Assembly: GCA_023443925.1 (NCBI GenBank)
Contig: JAEZSL010000348.1
Coordinates: forward strand, 1 to 28,940
Reading direction: 5' to 3'
DNA: 28,940 nucleotides
DNA from: Bacillota bacterium
Lineage (GTDB): Bacteria; Bacillota_A; Clostridia; Lachnospirales; Lachnospiraceae
The notes beneath the pieces are model-generated. The model saw nothing but the letters and a program-made list of their open reading frames with translations. It was not told the origin of the DNA and did not search any database. Made by a program: the position numbers and the translations under genes. Of this stretch, positions 1 through 7,789 are shown in pieces. Position 1 is the stretch's first letter. Every line of letters begins with the position of its first letter.

Positions 1-2
1 TG

Positions 3-152
3 CAGGAAAAAATCGGGACATTAAGTGCGGCAAAAGCACCCAAGAAAGATGGAAAAGGAAATCCGTATGCAGATAGATTTAACCATAGAGTGCCATTATT
101 TGAAGCCATGCAGACTGCATCTAGGAAGGCATTTAAAAAAGCATTTAGATAA
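3..152 (+). CDS. C-terminal end of an unrecognised protein (5' truncated by the window)
   Basis: An open frame enters from the left edge and runs 49 codons to a TAA. The visible tail is lysine- and arginine-rich and ends in RKAFKKAFR. I do not recognise the family. Nothing in the fragment gives a function, and no terminator follows closely. It is called coding because the frame is open from the edge and its composition looks protein-like, but 49 codons is short enough for some doubt. Confidence 0.45.
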   Translation, partial: QEKIGTLSAAKAPKKDGKGNPYADRFNHRVPLFEAMQTASRKAFKKAFR

Positions 153-294
153 GAAAAAGAAGTCTTGTAGAAGGCTTATTTGTCGATAAAAAAATATATC
201 AAAAATCATTATAGAAAAACAGTTGGAAAGTTGCCAACGAGTACTTGACACAAACGATTTCAGGTCATGAACTTGAATAGTAATAAGAAGAATG

Positions 295-325
295 TTACAA
301 TAGCACTAGATTGATATTGTATAAT
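295..325 (+). promoter_or_regulatory. Possible promoter for the VOC gene
   Basis: A perfect TATAAT lies at 320-325, with TTACAA at 295-300 and a 19-bp spacer, which is longer than ideal. It is about 90 bp ahead of the ATG at 415. A TTGACA at 245-250 has no good -10 at the right distance. The rest of the 153-414 gap holds nothing I recognise. Confidence 0.3.
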
Positions 326-414
326 AGTGCCGCATGCACTGCCATGCAACCACTGTTATGTAGTATCGTAGTGCTGTGGTCATATAAAAATTTGAAGAAA
401 AAGGTGTATATAGT

Positions 415-777
415 ATGCATATTAAGCACATGACATTACGTGTCAAAGATTTAGAACAGTCGATTCAATTTTATGAAACGATTATGGAGTTAACAGTGGC
501 CCGCCGTTTAAAAGTAGAACAAACAGAACTCGCGTTTATGACAAATGGGAACGGTGAAACAGAGATCGAACTTCTCCATGTACCGCAGGGCCAAACCTTC
601 GAAGGCAAAGGTATGTTTATCTGCTTTGCAACGGACAAATTAGATGAAATGCATCAGCTTGCCAAGGACCAGGGACTTAATCCTTCACCAATCCAGGATC
701 CCGGCGACCAAACCCGCTATTTTTATGTGTATGATCCGGATGGGGTATCCGTACAGTTACGAACTTTTCCAGATTGA
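415..777 (+). CDS. VOC superfamily (glyoxalase/bleomycin-resistance fold) protein
   Basis: A 120-residue single-domain protein made of two beta-alpha-beta-beta-beta modules, the usual size for stand-alone VOC proteins such as lactoylglutathione lyase. The first strand HMTLRVKDL (about 5-13), the EIELLH strand (50-55) and the C-terminal DPDGVSVQL (107-115) are typical. Of the four glyoxalase I metal ligands, His5 and Glu52 are present. The third position is a hydrophobic stretch (MFICF, 67-71) and the fourth is Gln114 instead of Glu, so methylglyoxal detoxification cannot be assumed. The start is supported by AAGGTG eight bases upstream. It is monocistronic, with its own terminator at 821-857. 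Substrate unknown. Confidence 0.85.
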   Translation: MHIKHMTLRVKDLEQSIQFYETIMELTVARRLKVEQTELAFMTNGNGETEIELLHVPQGQTFEGKGMFICFATDKLDEMHQLAKDQGLNPSPIQDPGDQTRYFYVYDPDGVSVQLRTFPD

Positions 778-820
778 TTTTGGGATATAATCCTTTTGGA
801 AAATATGAGGAAATTAGCGA

Positions 821-857
821 GAGAACAAATGGAGTAATTTCATTCGTTCTCTTTTTT
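821..857 (+). terminator. Intrinsic terminator of the VOC gene
   Basis: An 11-bp stem (GAGAACAAATG with CATTCGTTCTC, one mismatch) has a 9-nt loop and is followed directly by six T. It lies 44 bp after the VOC stop codon. Confidence 0.7.
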
Positions 858-942
858 ATTGATTATTCACGAGCTATTTACAACGTCTAACTTTACAAAA
901 AGCTTTTCTGGTAAAAGCTCCCGGAAAATTATATGCACAACT

Positions 943-971
943 GAACCCCAATTAAATTTCAATTGGGGTTC
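943..971 (-). terminator. Hairpin terminator after the sigma factor gene
   Basis: A perfect 11-bp inverted repeat, GAACCCCAATT / AATTGGGGTTC, with a 7-nt loop. It lies 11 bp beyond the stop of the minus-strand sigma gene. The minus strand has no clean T-run after it, so it may act as a weak or bidirectional terminator. Confidence 0.5.
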
Positions 972-981
972 TCACTTTCAC

Positions 982-2661
982 TTACTTTGGCAATACATCA
1001 CTAAATACGATCGTCATAACTCCTTTTCGCTGCTGCTCCGTTAACGGCTTTAAAATACCTCTATTAACTAACTCGTCAAGCACCATGATTTTGTTGAAAT
1101 TCATAGACGAATAGTATTCAACAAGTTTATGCATATGTTTCGGATAATACATTTTTTCACTTTCGTACAGCAAATGAAGCTTTGACTTTATGTAACGAAT
1201 CATATTCTCCGGATAGGCCGGTAATAATTTAATAAAATTATTACTATGTCCATTCATTTTATTCGTTTCATCGGTACAAACTTTAGCCACAACTACATTA
1301 ATAACATCCTTTTCATTTTTATACAACAGACCTCTTTCATAAAGTCTTAGGAAATTTTCAAGGGTTGCTTCATTTTTTTCCATTTTACCTGTCATAAATA
1401 AGTATAAATATTCAAAATCACTGGTCAAATTATCACGCCAGCCAAACTCCCTTAAGTCAAAGACCGTACTGTTCTGCCAGGAAGCAACTGGATATTGCAT
1501 GGACTCTCTTGTCATATCACCGCATGATTTGTAATGAGAATTGGCAGACAACTCTTTTTCCTCATCATAAACAAATGCTTGGGCAATATAGTCTCCTCCA
1601 TCTTTCCTTTTAACTCGATAATGAGTACCGTCTAGCAGACTTGGATCAGAGAAAGCGTTATACCAATGCTCCCCGCCCAAAGCCATCGTTACTAATGACC
1701 ATAACAAATAATTAAAATCATTATCAGGAACATATACCTCTAGTTTTTGATAATCAGAAAAAGCATCTGTTAGCAAAGGTATATATTCATCACAGATTAT
1801 GTTTGCAATATCTTTCTGAATACTTTTAAACCCTTCCATAACTTTTAGCGGAATATTATCTATCTTTATATTCGTTAGATATTTATCTCCAATCAGCTTA
1901 TCAAGAAAACCATATTCTTCAAGAAATTCAACTTCATCTTCAATATATACTGGGGATACCCCTAAGTCAGCTGCGATTTCACTTATTGTTTTAGCGTTAA
2001 AATATGCAGAATACGCTATATTCTGGCGCAGCCTTGTATTTAAAAAATCTGAGGTATCTCCCTTATTCCCAGGACAGCCATCATGTCCCATAAACGCAAA
2101 ACTTACAGGCTTTATTCCTAATTCACCACTATTTCTCATTTTTTCCATACCTTCTTTCATAATCTTTTTCGCATCGTATAGATGCCATTTGACAGTCCCT
2201 TCCGGAAGATTTAATGCTTGGCTTATAATAGAAATCTTTTTGTCTTCATAATAATGCATAAAGATAATCTCTCTTTGAGTTCTGCTAAGCCATGAGATTT
2301 CCCGCTTCAATAGCTTATATTCCTCACATTGCATTATATTTTTTGTGAAATCTACATCTGAAGTAATCTCCATATCATAAATCGCAAGATTGCTGTTCTG
2401 TTTTATTTCCTTTACATATCTAGCATATACATTGCTGGCAATACGATACAAGTAGCCTTCCCAGTTATATATATCATCGACTTTAAGAAGGGTTACATAT
2501 GCTTCAAGCACGATTCTTGCTGCCAGTTCCTCAGCTTCTTCAATTGTATATGTTTTTGATCGTGCATAGCCATAAAACGTTTTTTGGAATTTTTCTATCA
2601 TTTTGTCTGCAAAAATCTTATCCACAAGGTTACCTCTTTTGAAAGCTTTCATTTTTGACAA
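982..2661 (-). CDS. Large ECF-like sigma-70 family factor with long C-terminal extension
   Basis: 559 residues. The N-terminal third is an ECF-type sigma factor: region 2 at about 20-90 (AEELAARIVLEAY, then NWEGYLYRIASNVYARYV) and a region 4 helix-turn-helix at about 115-170 (LSRTQREIIFMHYYEDKKIS, then LPEGTVKWHLYDAKK). A second helix-turn-helix-like segment follows at about 212-265 (TISEIAADLGVSPVYIEDE). The remaining ~295 residues match no domain I know. Classical ECF factors are 160-200 residues, so this is roughly three times that size, and no anti-sigma gene is adjacent. The frame starts at a TTG (2661). An in-frame ATG three codons on (2652) is equally possible, and neither has a clear Shine-Dalgarno sequence. 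An ECF-like promoter motif lies just upstream. The extension may be a built-in regulatory or sensor domain. Confidence 0.8.
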   Translation of the reverse strand: MSKMKAFKRGNLVDKIFADKMIEKFQKTFYGYARSKTYTIEEAEELAARIVLEAYVTLLKVDDIYNWEGYLYRIASNVYARYVKEIKQNSNLAIYDMEITSDVDFTKNIMQCEEYKLLKREISWLSRTQREIIFMHYYEDKKISIISQALNLPEGTVKWHLYDAKKIMKEGMEKMRNSGELGIKPVSFAFMGHDGCPGNKGDTSDFLNTRLRQNIAYSAYFNAKTISEIAADLGVSPVYIEDEVEFLEEYGFLDKLIGDKYLTNIKIDNIPLKVMEGFKSIQKDIANIICDEYIPLLTDAFSDYQKLEVYVPDNDFNYLLWSLVTMALGGEHWYNAFSDPSLLDGTHYRVKRKDGGDYIAQAFVYDEEKELSANSHYKSCGDMTRESMQYPVASWQNSTVFDLREFGWRDNLTSDFEYLYLFMTGKMEKNEATLENFLRLYERGLLYKNEKDVINVVVAKVCTDETNKMNGHSNNFIKLLPAYPENMIRYIKSKLHLLYESEKMYYPKHMHKLVEYYSSMNFNKIMVLDELVNRGILKPLTEQQRKGVMTIVFSDVLPK

Positions 2662-2677
2662 CTGTCATATATATAGT

Positions 2678-2700
2678 GTACGGTCATTGAAAAAGGTTGG
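2678..2700 (-). promoter_or_regulatory. Possible ECF-type promoter of the sigma factor gene
   Basis: On the minus strand CCAACCTTTTTC is followed, 13 nt after AAC, by CGTAC. This resembles the AAC...CGT architecture of ECF sigma promoters, though the spacing is a few bases short of the best-known ones. It lies just ahead of the gene, so autoregulation is an inference. Confidence 0.35.
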
Positions 2701-2766
2701 AAAAAATATAAAAAAAATAAAACTGGGCAGTTTATCCGATGGGTTATTCATCGCATACCTTGAACA

Positions 2767-2802
2767 GGAAAAAAGATCCTTCTTTCGAAGAATCCTTTTT
2801 CC
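2767..2802 (-). terminator. Intrinsic terminator of the AraC/GyrI regulator gene
   Basis: A long hairpin read on the minus strand: GGAAAAAGGATTCTTC, loop GAAA, then GAAGGATCTTTTTTCC. The distal arm contains six T. It starts 14 bp after the stop codon at 2817. Confidence 0.6.
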
Positions 2803-2816
2803 GATTCATTATCGAA

Positions 2817-3662
2817 CTATTCCTTTACAACCGGGTACCAAAGTTCATATCTGTAGTTTTCTTTCGGGAAGTCATAATCAAAATATACCTGAACATCAGG
2901 AATAGCATTATCCGCTCTTCTGTATCCGGAAGATGGGAACCATTCCCGCCATATACGATTAATTAACTCCATCATTGCACCTTCAGCTTCGAAAACTGCC
3001 CATGTTGCTTCGGGTATATCAATCTGTTCTAAACCCTGAACATTTGAATTTTTAGTTGATGCAGCAATGTAATAATCAAAGGTATGCTCATCGTTAAAAT
3101 CGGTACACAACCCCAGCAGGCCTTTGGGTTCACCATTGGATTGTTTTATAATTTCATCATAGGTACTCTGGGGTAAATCACTCCAGAATTGTGGTACTAA
3201 ATTGTCTTCCGCATCATTTCTGAATGTTTTCTTAACTCCAACAACTTTAAAAGCTTCTTTTTTCTCAATTCTGCACTTCATTTTAATCTCTCCATTCAAT
3301 ATTATATGGAAAGTGATGCGAGGATAGGAATTAATAAAGATCTTCCGGCTTCTTGCATATTGAGGTGATACCTTATGTTGATTTTGAAAAGCTCTATTAA
3401 ATGCAGTTGGTGATGAATAGCCATATTTCAGTGATATATCAATAATTTTTTCATCACTGTTTTGCAGATCCAGTGCTGCAAGCGAAAGACGTCGGCGCCT
3501 GATGTATTCGCTTAACTGTATACCGGTAACAATGAAAAACATATTTGATAAATCATTGCGGGAACAAAATGCCAGCTTAGCAGCATATTCAAAATCAATT
3601 TCATTACTCAAATTTTTTTCAATGTAATCAAGAGCCCTGTTCAGCCGTATATTCCAATCCAA
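2817..3662 (-). CDS. AraC-family regulator with GyrI-like effector-binding domain
   Basis: About 281 residues. The N-terminal AraC/XylS DNA-binding domain covers about 5-105 with both helix-turn-helix units (FEYAAKLAFCSRNDLSNMF; then ISLKYGYSSPTAFNRAFQ and SPQYAR). A C-terminal GyrI/AraC_E_bind domain follows (about 125-281, ending in YRYELWYPV), which in relatives binds small hydrophobic or cationic ligands. Start choice: an ATG at 3671 abuts the GGAG at 3672-3675 with no spacing, while TTG at 3662 sits 9 nt after it and gives the usual family N-terminus (LDWNIRLNRALDYIE). I therefore prefer TTG. Such regulators often control multidrug efflux or stress genes, but no efflux gene is adjacent, so the target is unknown. 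Confidence 0.85.
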   Translation of the reverse strand: MDWNIRLNRALDYIEKNLSNEIDFEYAAKLAFCSRNDLSNMFFIVTGIQLSEYIRRRRLSLAALDLQNSDEKIIDISLKYGYSSPTAFNRAFQNQHKVSPQYARSRKIFINSYPRITFHIILNGEIKMKCRIEKKEAFKVVGVKKTFRNDAEDNLVPQFWSDLPQSTYDEIIKQSNGEPKGLLGLCTDFNDEHTFDYYIAASTKNSNVQGLEQIDIPEATWAVFEAEGAMMELINRIWREWFPSSGYRRADNAIPDVQVYFDYDFPKENYRYELWYPVVKE

Positions 3663-3753
3663 ATAGCACATCTCCTTTCATTAATAAGTATATCAGGAGA
3701 AATAATAAGAATCCTCTCTTCTGTCATTTACTTATGAGAGTTTATGTTACGTG

Positions 3754-4206
3754 CTAATTGAGTTCTTTCCGATAGGCACGTTTATTTTCTACTTCTAAGA
3801 CATCCTCGCAAGGTTTTCCTACAAACTTAAAAAGTGATATTTTTTTAGGTTTTGCAATAATCAATAAATCATTTGGATTTTCATGATAGATGTCGCCTAA
3901 ATATGGATATTTCTTAAGGTACTCCTTTGTAAAAAACGAGTGACCTCTTGGATGTCCGAAGTGTTCTGCCACTGCTTCAATTTTTAGATTACCAATTGCC
4001 AGAGCCACATTAGGATTCCGTTTAATTTGTTCAGCCTTTTCACTATTTCTGCTGGTTGAAAATAAAACCGTCAACCCATCATTAATGTGGCACATCATCC
4101 GTGCAGTAACCTGGTTATTTGCACAAGTTGCAAGGACAATATTTTCCTGGGACTGAAGCAGTTCTTCAATTTCGTTTGATAATTCAATATAATTTAGTTC
4201 CTCCAC
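3754..4206 (-). CDS. Pyridoxamine 5'-phosphate oxidase (PPOX)-fold flavin-binding protein
   Basis: 150 residues, matching small split-barrel PPOX-like proteins. Typical elements are the N-terminal helix, the strand ENIVLATCANNQVTARMM (about 21-38), the LTVLFSTSRNSEKAEQIKRN segment (45-64) and VALAIGNLKIEAVAE. These proteins usually bind FMN or F420 as dimers and reduce or oxidise diverse small molecules; the substrate cannot be told from sequence. GTG start at 4206 with GGAGGT six bases upstream. It is transcribed alone, 83-91 bp upstream of the AraC/GyrI gene in the same direction, so the two could share a transcript. Confidence 0.8.
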   Translation of the reverse strand: MEELNYIELSNEIEELLQSQENIVLATCANNQVTARMMCHINDGLTVLFSTSRNSEKAEQIKRNPNVALAIGNLKIEAVAEHFGHPRGHSFFTKEYLKKYPYLGDIYHENPNDLLIIAKPKKISLFKFVGKPCEDVLEVENKRAYRKELN

Positions 4207-4363
4207 TTTTATACCTCCGTAAACAATAAATTTATATCCTGAATCTTACATATACACATTCCGCTACTCATTCCACCATACACTGTATTATATTTTATCC
4301 CACGATTAGAATAGATATATTGATTCAAGAGATGAAATAATATCCGTTTATAAATATTAATAA

Positions 4364-4379
4364 GATCGGTTTTCCGGTC
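4364..4379 (-). terminator. Weak terminator candidate after the kinase-GNAT fusion
   Basis: A short stem, GATCGG / CCGGTC with one mismatch and a TTTT loop on the plus strand. On the minus strand a T/A-rich stretch follows. It is short and imperfect. Confidence 0.3.
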
Positions 4380-4389
4380 AAAATAATTA

Positions 4390-5574
4390 TTAAAATGGAT
4401 ACCTATAAATCATAAAATTATATCTTTCTTTCGTTATATGAACCTCTAAATTCCGAATCTCTTCCAGCTTAAATCCACAATATTCCAGAACCCTTTGCGA
4501 TGCTACGTTGTTCACTTTTACAGTCCCAATTAAACAGGGAATATCAAAGTAGGATTTAGCCCAAATTAATGCGGCTTTTGATGCTTCCTTTGCATAACCC
4601 TTTCCACGATGATCTTCTAAAATACCATATCCGAATTCCGGTACATGTAAATCATCGTGCTCATTCAAACCTATATTACCAATCAGTAGATCTGTAGTTT
4701 TCAAAAATATGCCGAAACAAGTATACCCATGCTCGATATCCATTTTTTCGTAGTTGGATAAGTGCCATTCAAAGAATTGTTTGGCATTCTCTTTTTGTAA
4801 CTGCCAGCCTGTATACAAATCTAATAGTGTTATAAATTGATTGTAATCTTTTTCTTCAAAAGGTCTTATGTACAATCGTTCCGTGCTAAGATAAATTGGA
4901 TGTTTTCTTTCTTGAAGCCCAAAATGTTCGGATAAGATTTTTAAAGTTTCAGCCTTGGTGTCTCTGTCATCATCCGTTCTAACTAATGTAAAAAATCCAC
5001 TTCTGGCAAATTCATCATAATGCAATTTACTATTCACTTTAGCAAGGCAGGCTTTAAAATTCTCCATTGTTTTTTGTGGATTTTCTGCTTTCATAATCTG
5101 CTCTTTTAAAAAAACCTTGTCTGGGTCATCACGGTCAAAAAACTTCTCAACCGACATAGCCTGTGGCGACAGCATTACTGCCACCTGATGATAATCAGCA
5201 ATTTCATATAAGATATCAATCGGTATATTCGTATCCACAATTACCCGCTGATTTTTAGAAATATGAATTAATTCAGCCACTTCGAACTCAGCTGCTTCCA
5301 GTGATACTCCCTGTATCCATGCATCATATTCGTCCGGTGTCCTATTTAAAAATTCCTGCCAATCTTTCATTGTTTTAAAATAACACAGATTTGGATAGCG
5401 TTCCGGTACTATAATTTTATCCGCTGCCCGAGAGTGATAATTCTCTCCACATTCAACTAATCCGTATTTTTCGGCCAGTAAAGCTGCCATTGTTGACTTA
5501 CCTGCATATGCCGTACCTGTAATAAACATCACATTTTTTAAATAATGCTTAATAATTCGATTATCTATCTTCAT
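4390..5574 (-). CDS. P-loop kinase-like domain fused to a GNAT N-acetyltransferase
   Basis: 394 residues with two domains. Residues 10-220 form a P-loop NTPase of the small-molecule kinase type: Walker A GTAYAGKST at 20-28 and a VIVDTNI strand (111-117) in the Walker B position. Residues 228-390 form a GNAT acetyltransferase of the RimJ type: STERLYIRPFEEKDYNQF at 230-247, acetyl-CoA loop HRGKGYAKEA at 322-331, and NNVASQRVLEYCGF at 355-368. The ATG at 5574 is chosen because AAGGAG lies 8 nt upstream; a longer frame from 5601 would run through that site. The fusion suggests two modifications of one substrate, or an NTPase that controls the acetyltransferase. Substrate unknown; a resistance or tRNA/nucleotide-related role is speculation. 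Confidence 0.85.
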   Translation of the reverse strand: MKIDNRIIKHYLKNVMFITGTAYAGKSTMAALLAEKYGLVECGENYHSRAADKIIVPERYPNLCYFKTMKDWQEFLNRTPDEYDAWIQGVSLEAAEFEVAELIHISKNQRVIVDTNIPIDILYEIADYHQVAVMLSPQAMSVEKFFDRDDPDKVFLKEQIMKAENPQKTMENFKACLAKVNSKLHYDEFARSGFFTLVRTDDDRDTKAETLKILSEHFGLQERKHPIYLSTERLYIRPFEEKDYNQFITLLDLYTGWQLQKENAKQFFEWHLSNYEKMDIEHGYTCFGIFLKTTDLLIGNIGLNEHDDLHVPEFGYGILEDHRGKGYAKEASKAALIWAKSYFDIPCLIGTVKVNNVASQRVLEYCGFKLEEIRNLEVHITKERYNFMIYRYPF

Positions 5575-5879
5575 ATAATGGTCTCCTTTTATATACAACA
5601 AAAATACCTATGCTGATATGCATAAGTTCTACTAGCAAAGATAATCTAAATTTATTATCGAATTCTACTGTTGTTATATAAAAAATGACACCACATGGTT
5701 TATTCTCCAATTTTGATTTATAAAATATCGACAAGTATTAATTGTTCGTTTCTCGCATCTTCCAGTCGATTATTTCATTCTGTATAAAAGTAATTATGCT
5801 ATTAATACGCCTCTGTTTCATTCAATTTTTACATTTCATATCCTTAGGATGATACTTATTATACTTTCATAAATTATTT
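5575..5879. other. Intergenic stretch, 305 bp
   Basis: An AT-rich gap between the kinase-GNAT fusion gene and the PlsC-like gene. It must hold the fusion gene's promoter, but I could not pick out a convincing -35/-10 pair. No RNA gene, terminator hairpin or clear repeat seen. Confidence 0.5.
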
Positions 5880-6599
5880 CTAAAAAAATGGATCTCCTTT
5901 TTTATTGTTATTTAAATGTTTATAGGATAACTGTGGAGTTCTGGGAAGTGGGTTTAATGTTCTTTGCAGAAGCTTTAATTCCGCAATCCATTCATTTCTA
6001 TGATCCTCTTTATTTTCTATTGCTATTTCATTACCAAATACAATACGTGTTTTATCGGTCATTGATGGTTGTTCTAAATATATTGGCAGTATTGGTTTTT
6101 GTGTTAAATACGACAAACTAAAAATACCATTATAAATTCGCTCTATACTGTTATTATTTATATCCGATATAGTCCCTTGTGGAAATATTAATACATGCTT
6201 TGGTGAAGATGCATTTTTTAAATATTTCGATAAATTTATTAATGCCTTTGCCATATCTCCGGAGGAGTTTCTATTTACACCGATTAAATCATAATATCTG
6301 GTTACAAAGGACATGAGCTTTTCATTTTCTACCCATTCTTTTTTCGAAAGTATTCTTATGTTATCATGTAGTAATCCTAATATTATCGCATCGAAATCAC
6401 TCACATGGTTCGAAGCGATAATATAATCTTTGCTATCTAAATCAGGCATATTATGTAATTCCACATTAAATAATTTAAATATACCTTTTTTAAAATCACC
6501 TTTATTATTAATATCTACACCTGAATCTATAAGTTGTTGTAAAAAAACGTCTAAGTAGTTAGCAGCATCTTCTCCAGTGAAACTAAAATTGTTATCCAA
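5880..6599 (-). CDS. PlsC-like 1-acyl-glycerol-phosphate acyltransferase family protein
   Basis: 239 residues, the normal length for bacterial PlsC-type acyltransferases. Motif I NHVSDFD (64-70) supplies the His65/Asp70 pair. Motif II is GVNR (107-110). Motif III reads FPQGTIS (139-145), with Gln in place of the near-invariant Glu of FPEGT. Motif IV is KPILPIYL (168-175). These enzymes transfer acyl groups onto glycerophospholipid precursors at the membrane. No transmembrane segment is obvious here, and about 55 residues precede motif I. The Glu-to-Gln change may alter substrate phosphate binding, so a different acceptor is possible. TTG start at 6599 with GGAGG seven bases upstream and a near-consensus promoter at 6631-6659. 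Confidence 0.8.
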   Translation of the reverse strand: MDNNFSFTGEDAANYLDVFLQQLIDSGVDINNKGDFKKGIFKLFNVELHNMPDLDSKDYIIASNHVSDFDAIILGLLHDNIRILSKKEWVENEKLMSFVTRYYDLIGVNRNSSGDMAKALINLSKYLKNASSPKHVLIFPQGTISDINNNSIERIYNGIFSLSYLTQKPILPIYLEQPSMTDKTRIVFGNEIAIENKEDHRNEWIAELKLLQRTLNPLPRTPQLSYKHLNNNKKGDPFF

Positions 6600-6910
6600 A
6601 ACAAATCCTCCAAGCCTTTTTGTAACATATATTATAGATTACTCATCTGGTTATTTCAATGGTTTCTTCTATTATAGCATGCCAAGAATTAAATTCCAAC
6701 ATATTCCAAACCATTCACACCTACATAATCATAATGTATGGTCAGCCATCACCTAGCCGTTAATATCATATACCATAACCCTATCAAGAATGATTCCCCG
6801 TCGTCCTATGATGATTAATCCGGTTTTGCAACAATATAACATTGATATTTGTGGTTGATCCATTACCAAATTATAGTTTACCAAATTCTGGTCTCCCGGA
6901 AAAGTTACAT
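6600..6910. other. Intergenic stretch with PlsC promoter, 311 bp
   Basis: It contains the promoter of the PlsC-like gene near its left end. The rest (about 6665-6910) has an open frame of 71 codons that overlaps the end of the kinase gene. That frame has no ribosome binding site and no recognisable family, so I do not call it a gene. Confidence 0.5.
6631..6659 (-). promoter_or_regulatory. SigA-type promoter of the PlsC-like gene
   Basis: On the minus strand TTGAAA (6659-6654), a 17-bp spacer and TATAAT (6636-6631). The -10 is about 20 bp ahead of the GGAGG ribosome binding site. Confidence 0.65.
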
Positions 6911-7696
6911 CTAAAATAAGTCTATAATATCTTCTAATTGATAATTTTTGCTTTCTATATCTACACACTTTTTATGTAATAACTCATCTGCTATTCTTTT
7001 TTCTATTGTTATTCTTCGGTGAAAATGTTTTAATACATCATCAAAATTTTTATAATTATGTGCTTTTCCATAAGGGGATTTATTTAAATAATTCATCATT
7101 AAATGATACCAAACTTCTTCACCTTGCTCGTTGATCCGTTCTTCTTTTATCTGTGTAACACTCTTTTCTATGTCGGTACTTATTAAACGTATTACAAAAA
7201 AATCATCTGAAATATTAGATATCAATTTGCTGTAAAAATCTAAAATCTGCAAATCATCATATTCGGCAAACAACATTAATTCCTCAATTATATTTTGAAA
7301 GAACGTGCATTCAAATACATTTCCAACTCCATTAAAATTACGGAATCTTTCAAATATGATTTTACTAAATTCTTGAATGTTTCTACGACCTCCATAGATT
7401 TCATATCTTTCCATATATCGATAGAAATCCTGATTGTCAGTTTGAATCCGAGTATATGAAACAATATAACGACTATCTTCGTATATAGAATTTTCCATTA
7501 TTTTATTCTCTAATTGCGGCCAATCTTTTAATGATTTTTTATACTGTTTAAATGTCATATAGGAACACCAAGCAAGTTCAACCGGTGAAAGATCTCCTTC
7601 GTAATAATAATTATACTCTGGAAATTTCCTCTGTAATTTACCCAGTAATGTAGTCTTCCCACTTCCTGGAATTCCCTCGATAAAAAAATTAAGCAT
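6911..7696 (-). CDS. P-loop NTPase, deoxynucleoside/nucleotide kinase-like
   Basis: 261 residues. Walker A GIPGSGKTT is at residues 8-16, directly after an N-terminal hydrophobic strand, as in deoxynucleoside kinases, thymidylate kinases and small resistance-type kinases. The rest is helix-rich and acidic, with no separate domain, and no lid or base-recognition motif that I can assign, so the phosphate acceptor is unknown. ATG start with AAGGAG seven bases upstream. A perfect 9-bp hairpin (7718-7745) lies just ahead of that site on the mRNA. It is in the same orientation as the chemoreceptor gene, 93 bp downstream of it, and may share a transcript. Confidence 0.7.
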   Translation of the reverse strand: MLNFFIEGIPGSGKTTLLGKLQRKFPEYNYYYEGDLSPVELAWCSYMTFKQYKKSLKDWPQLENKIMENSIYEDSRYIVSYTRIQTDNQDFYRYMERYEIYGGRRNIQEFSKIIFERFRNFNGVGNVFECTFFQNIIEELMLFAEYDDLQILDFYSKLISNISDDFFVIRLISTDIEKSVTQIKEERINEQGEEVWYHLMMNYLNKSPYGKAHNYKNFDDVLKHFHRRITIEKRIADELLHKKCVDIESKNYQLEDIIDLF

Positions 7697-7717
7697 ATAA
7701 TAACTCCTTTATAAATT

Positions 7718-7745
7718 GGGGCATACTTCTGATAACGTATGCCCC
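7718..7745 (-). terminator. Perfect hairpin between the chemoreceptor and kinase genes
   Basis: GGGGCATAC / GTATGCCCC, nine perfect pairs with a 10-nt loop. It lies downstream of the chemoreceptor stop (7790) and about 10 nt before the kinase Shine-Dalgarno site. It is not followed by a T-run, so it may be a weak terminator or an mRNA processing or translation-control hairpin. Confidence 0.4.
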
Positions 7746-7789
7746 ATGGACTAAACTTCAGATCTTTTCACTTAAACAATCTCCGCCTG

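Noticed and set aside
2603..2966. Plus-strand frames over the sigma/AraC intergenic region
   Set aside because: They are antisense to the starts and ends of real genes and to the terminator hairpin.
6753..6968. 71-codon minus-strand frame overlapping the end of the P-loop kinase gene
   Set aside because: It overlaps a better-supported gene by 58 bp, has no ribosome binding site and no recognisable family.
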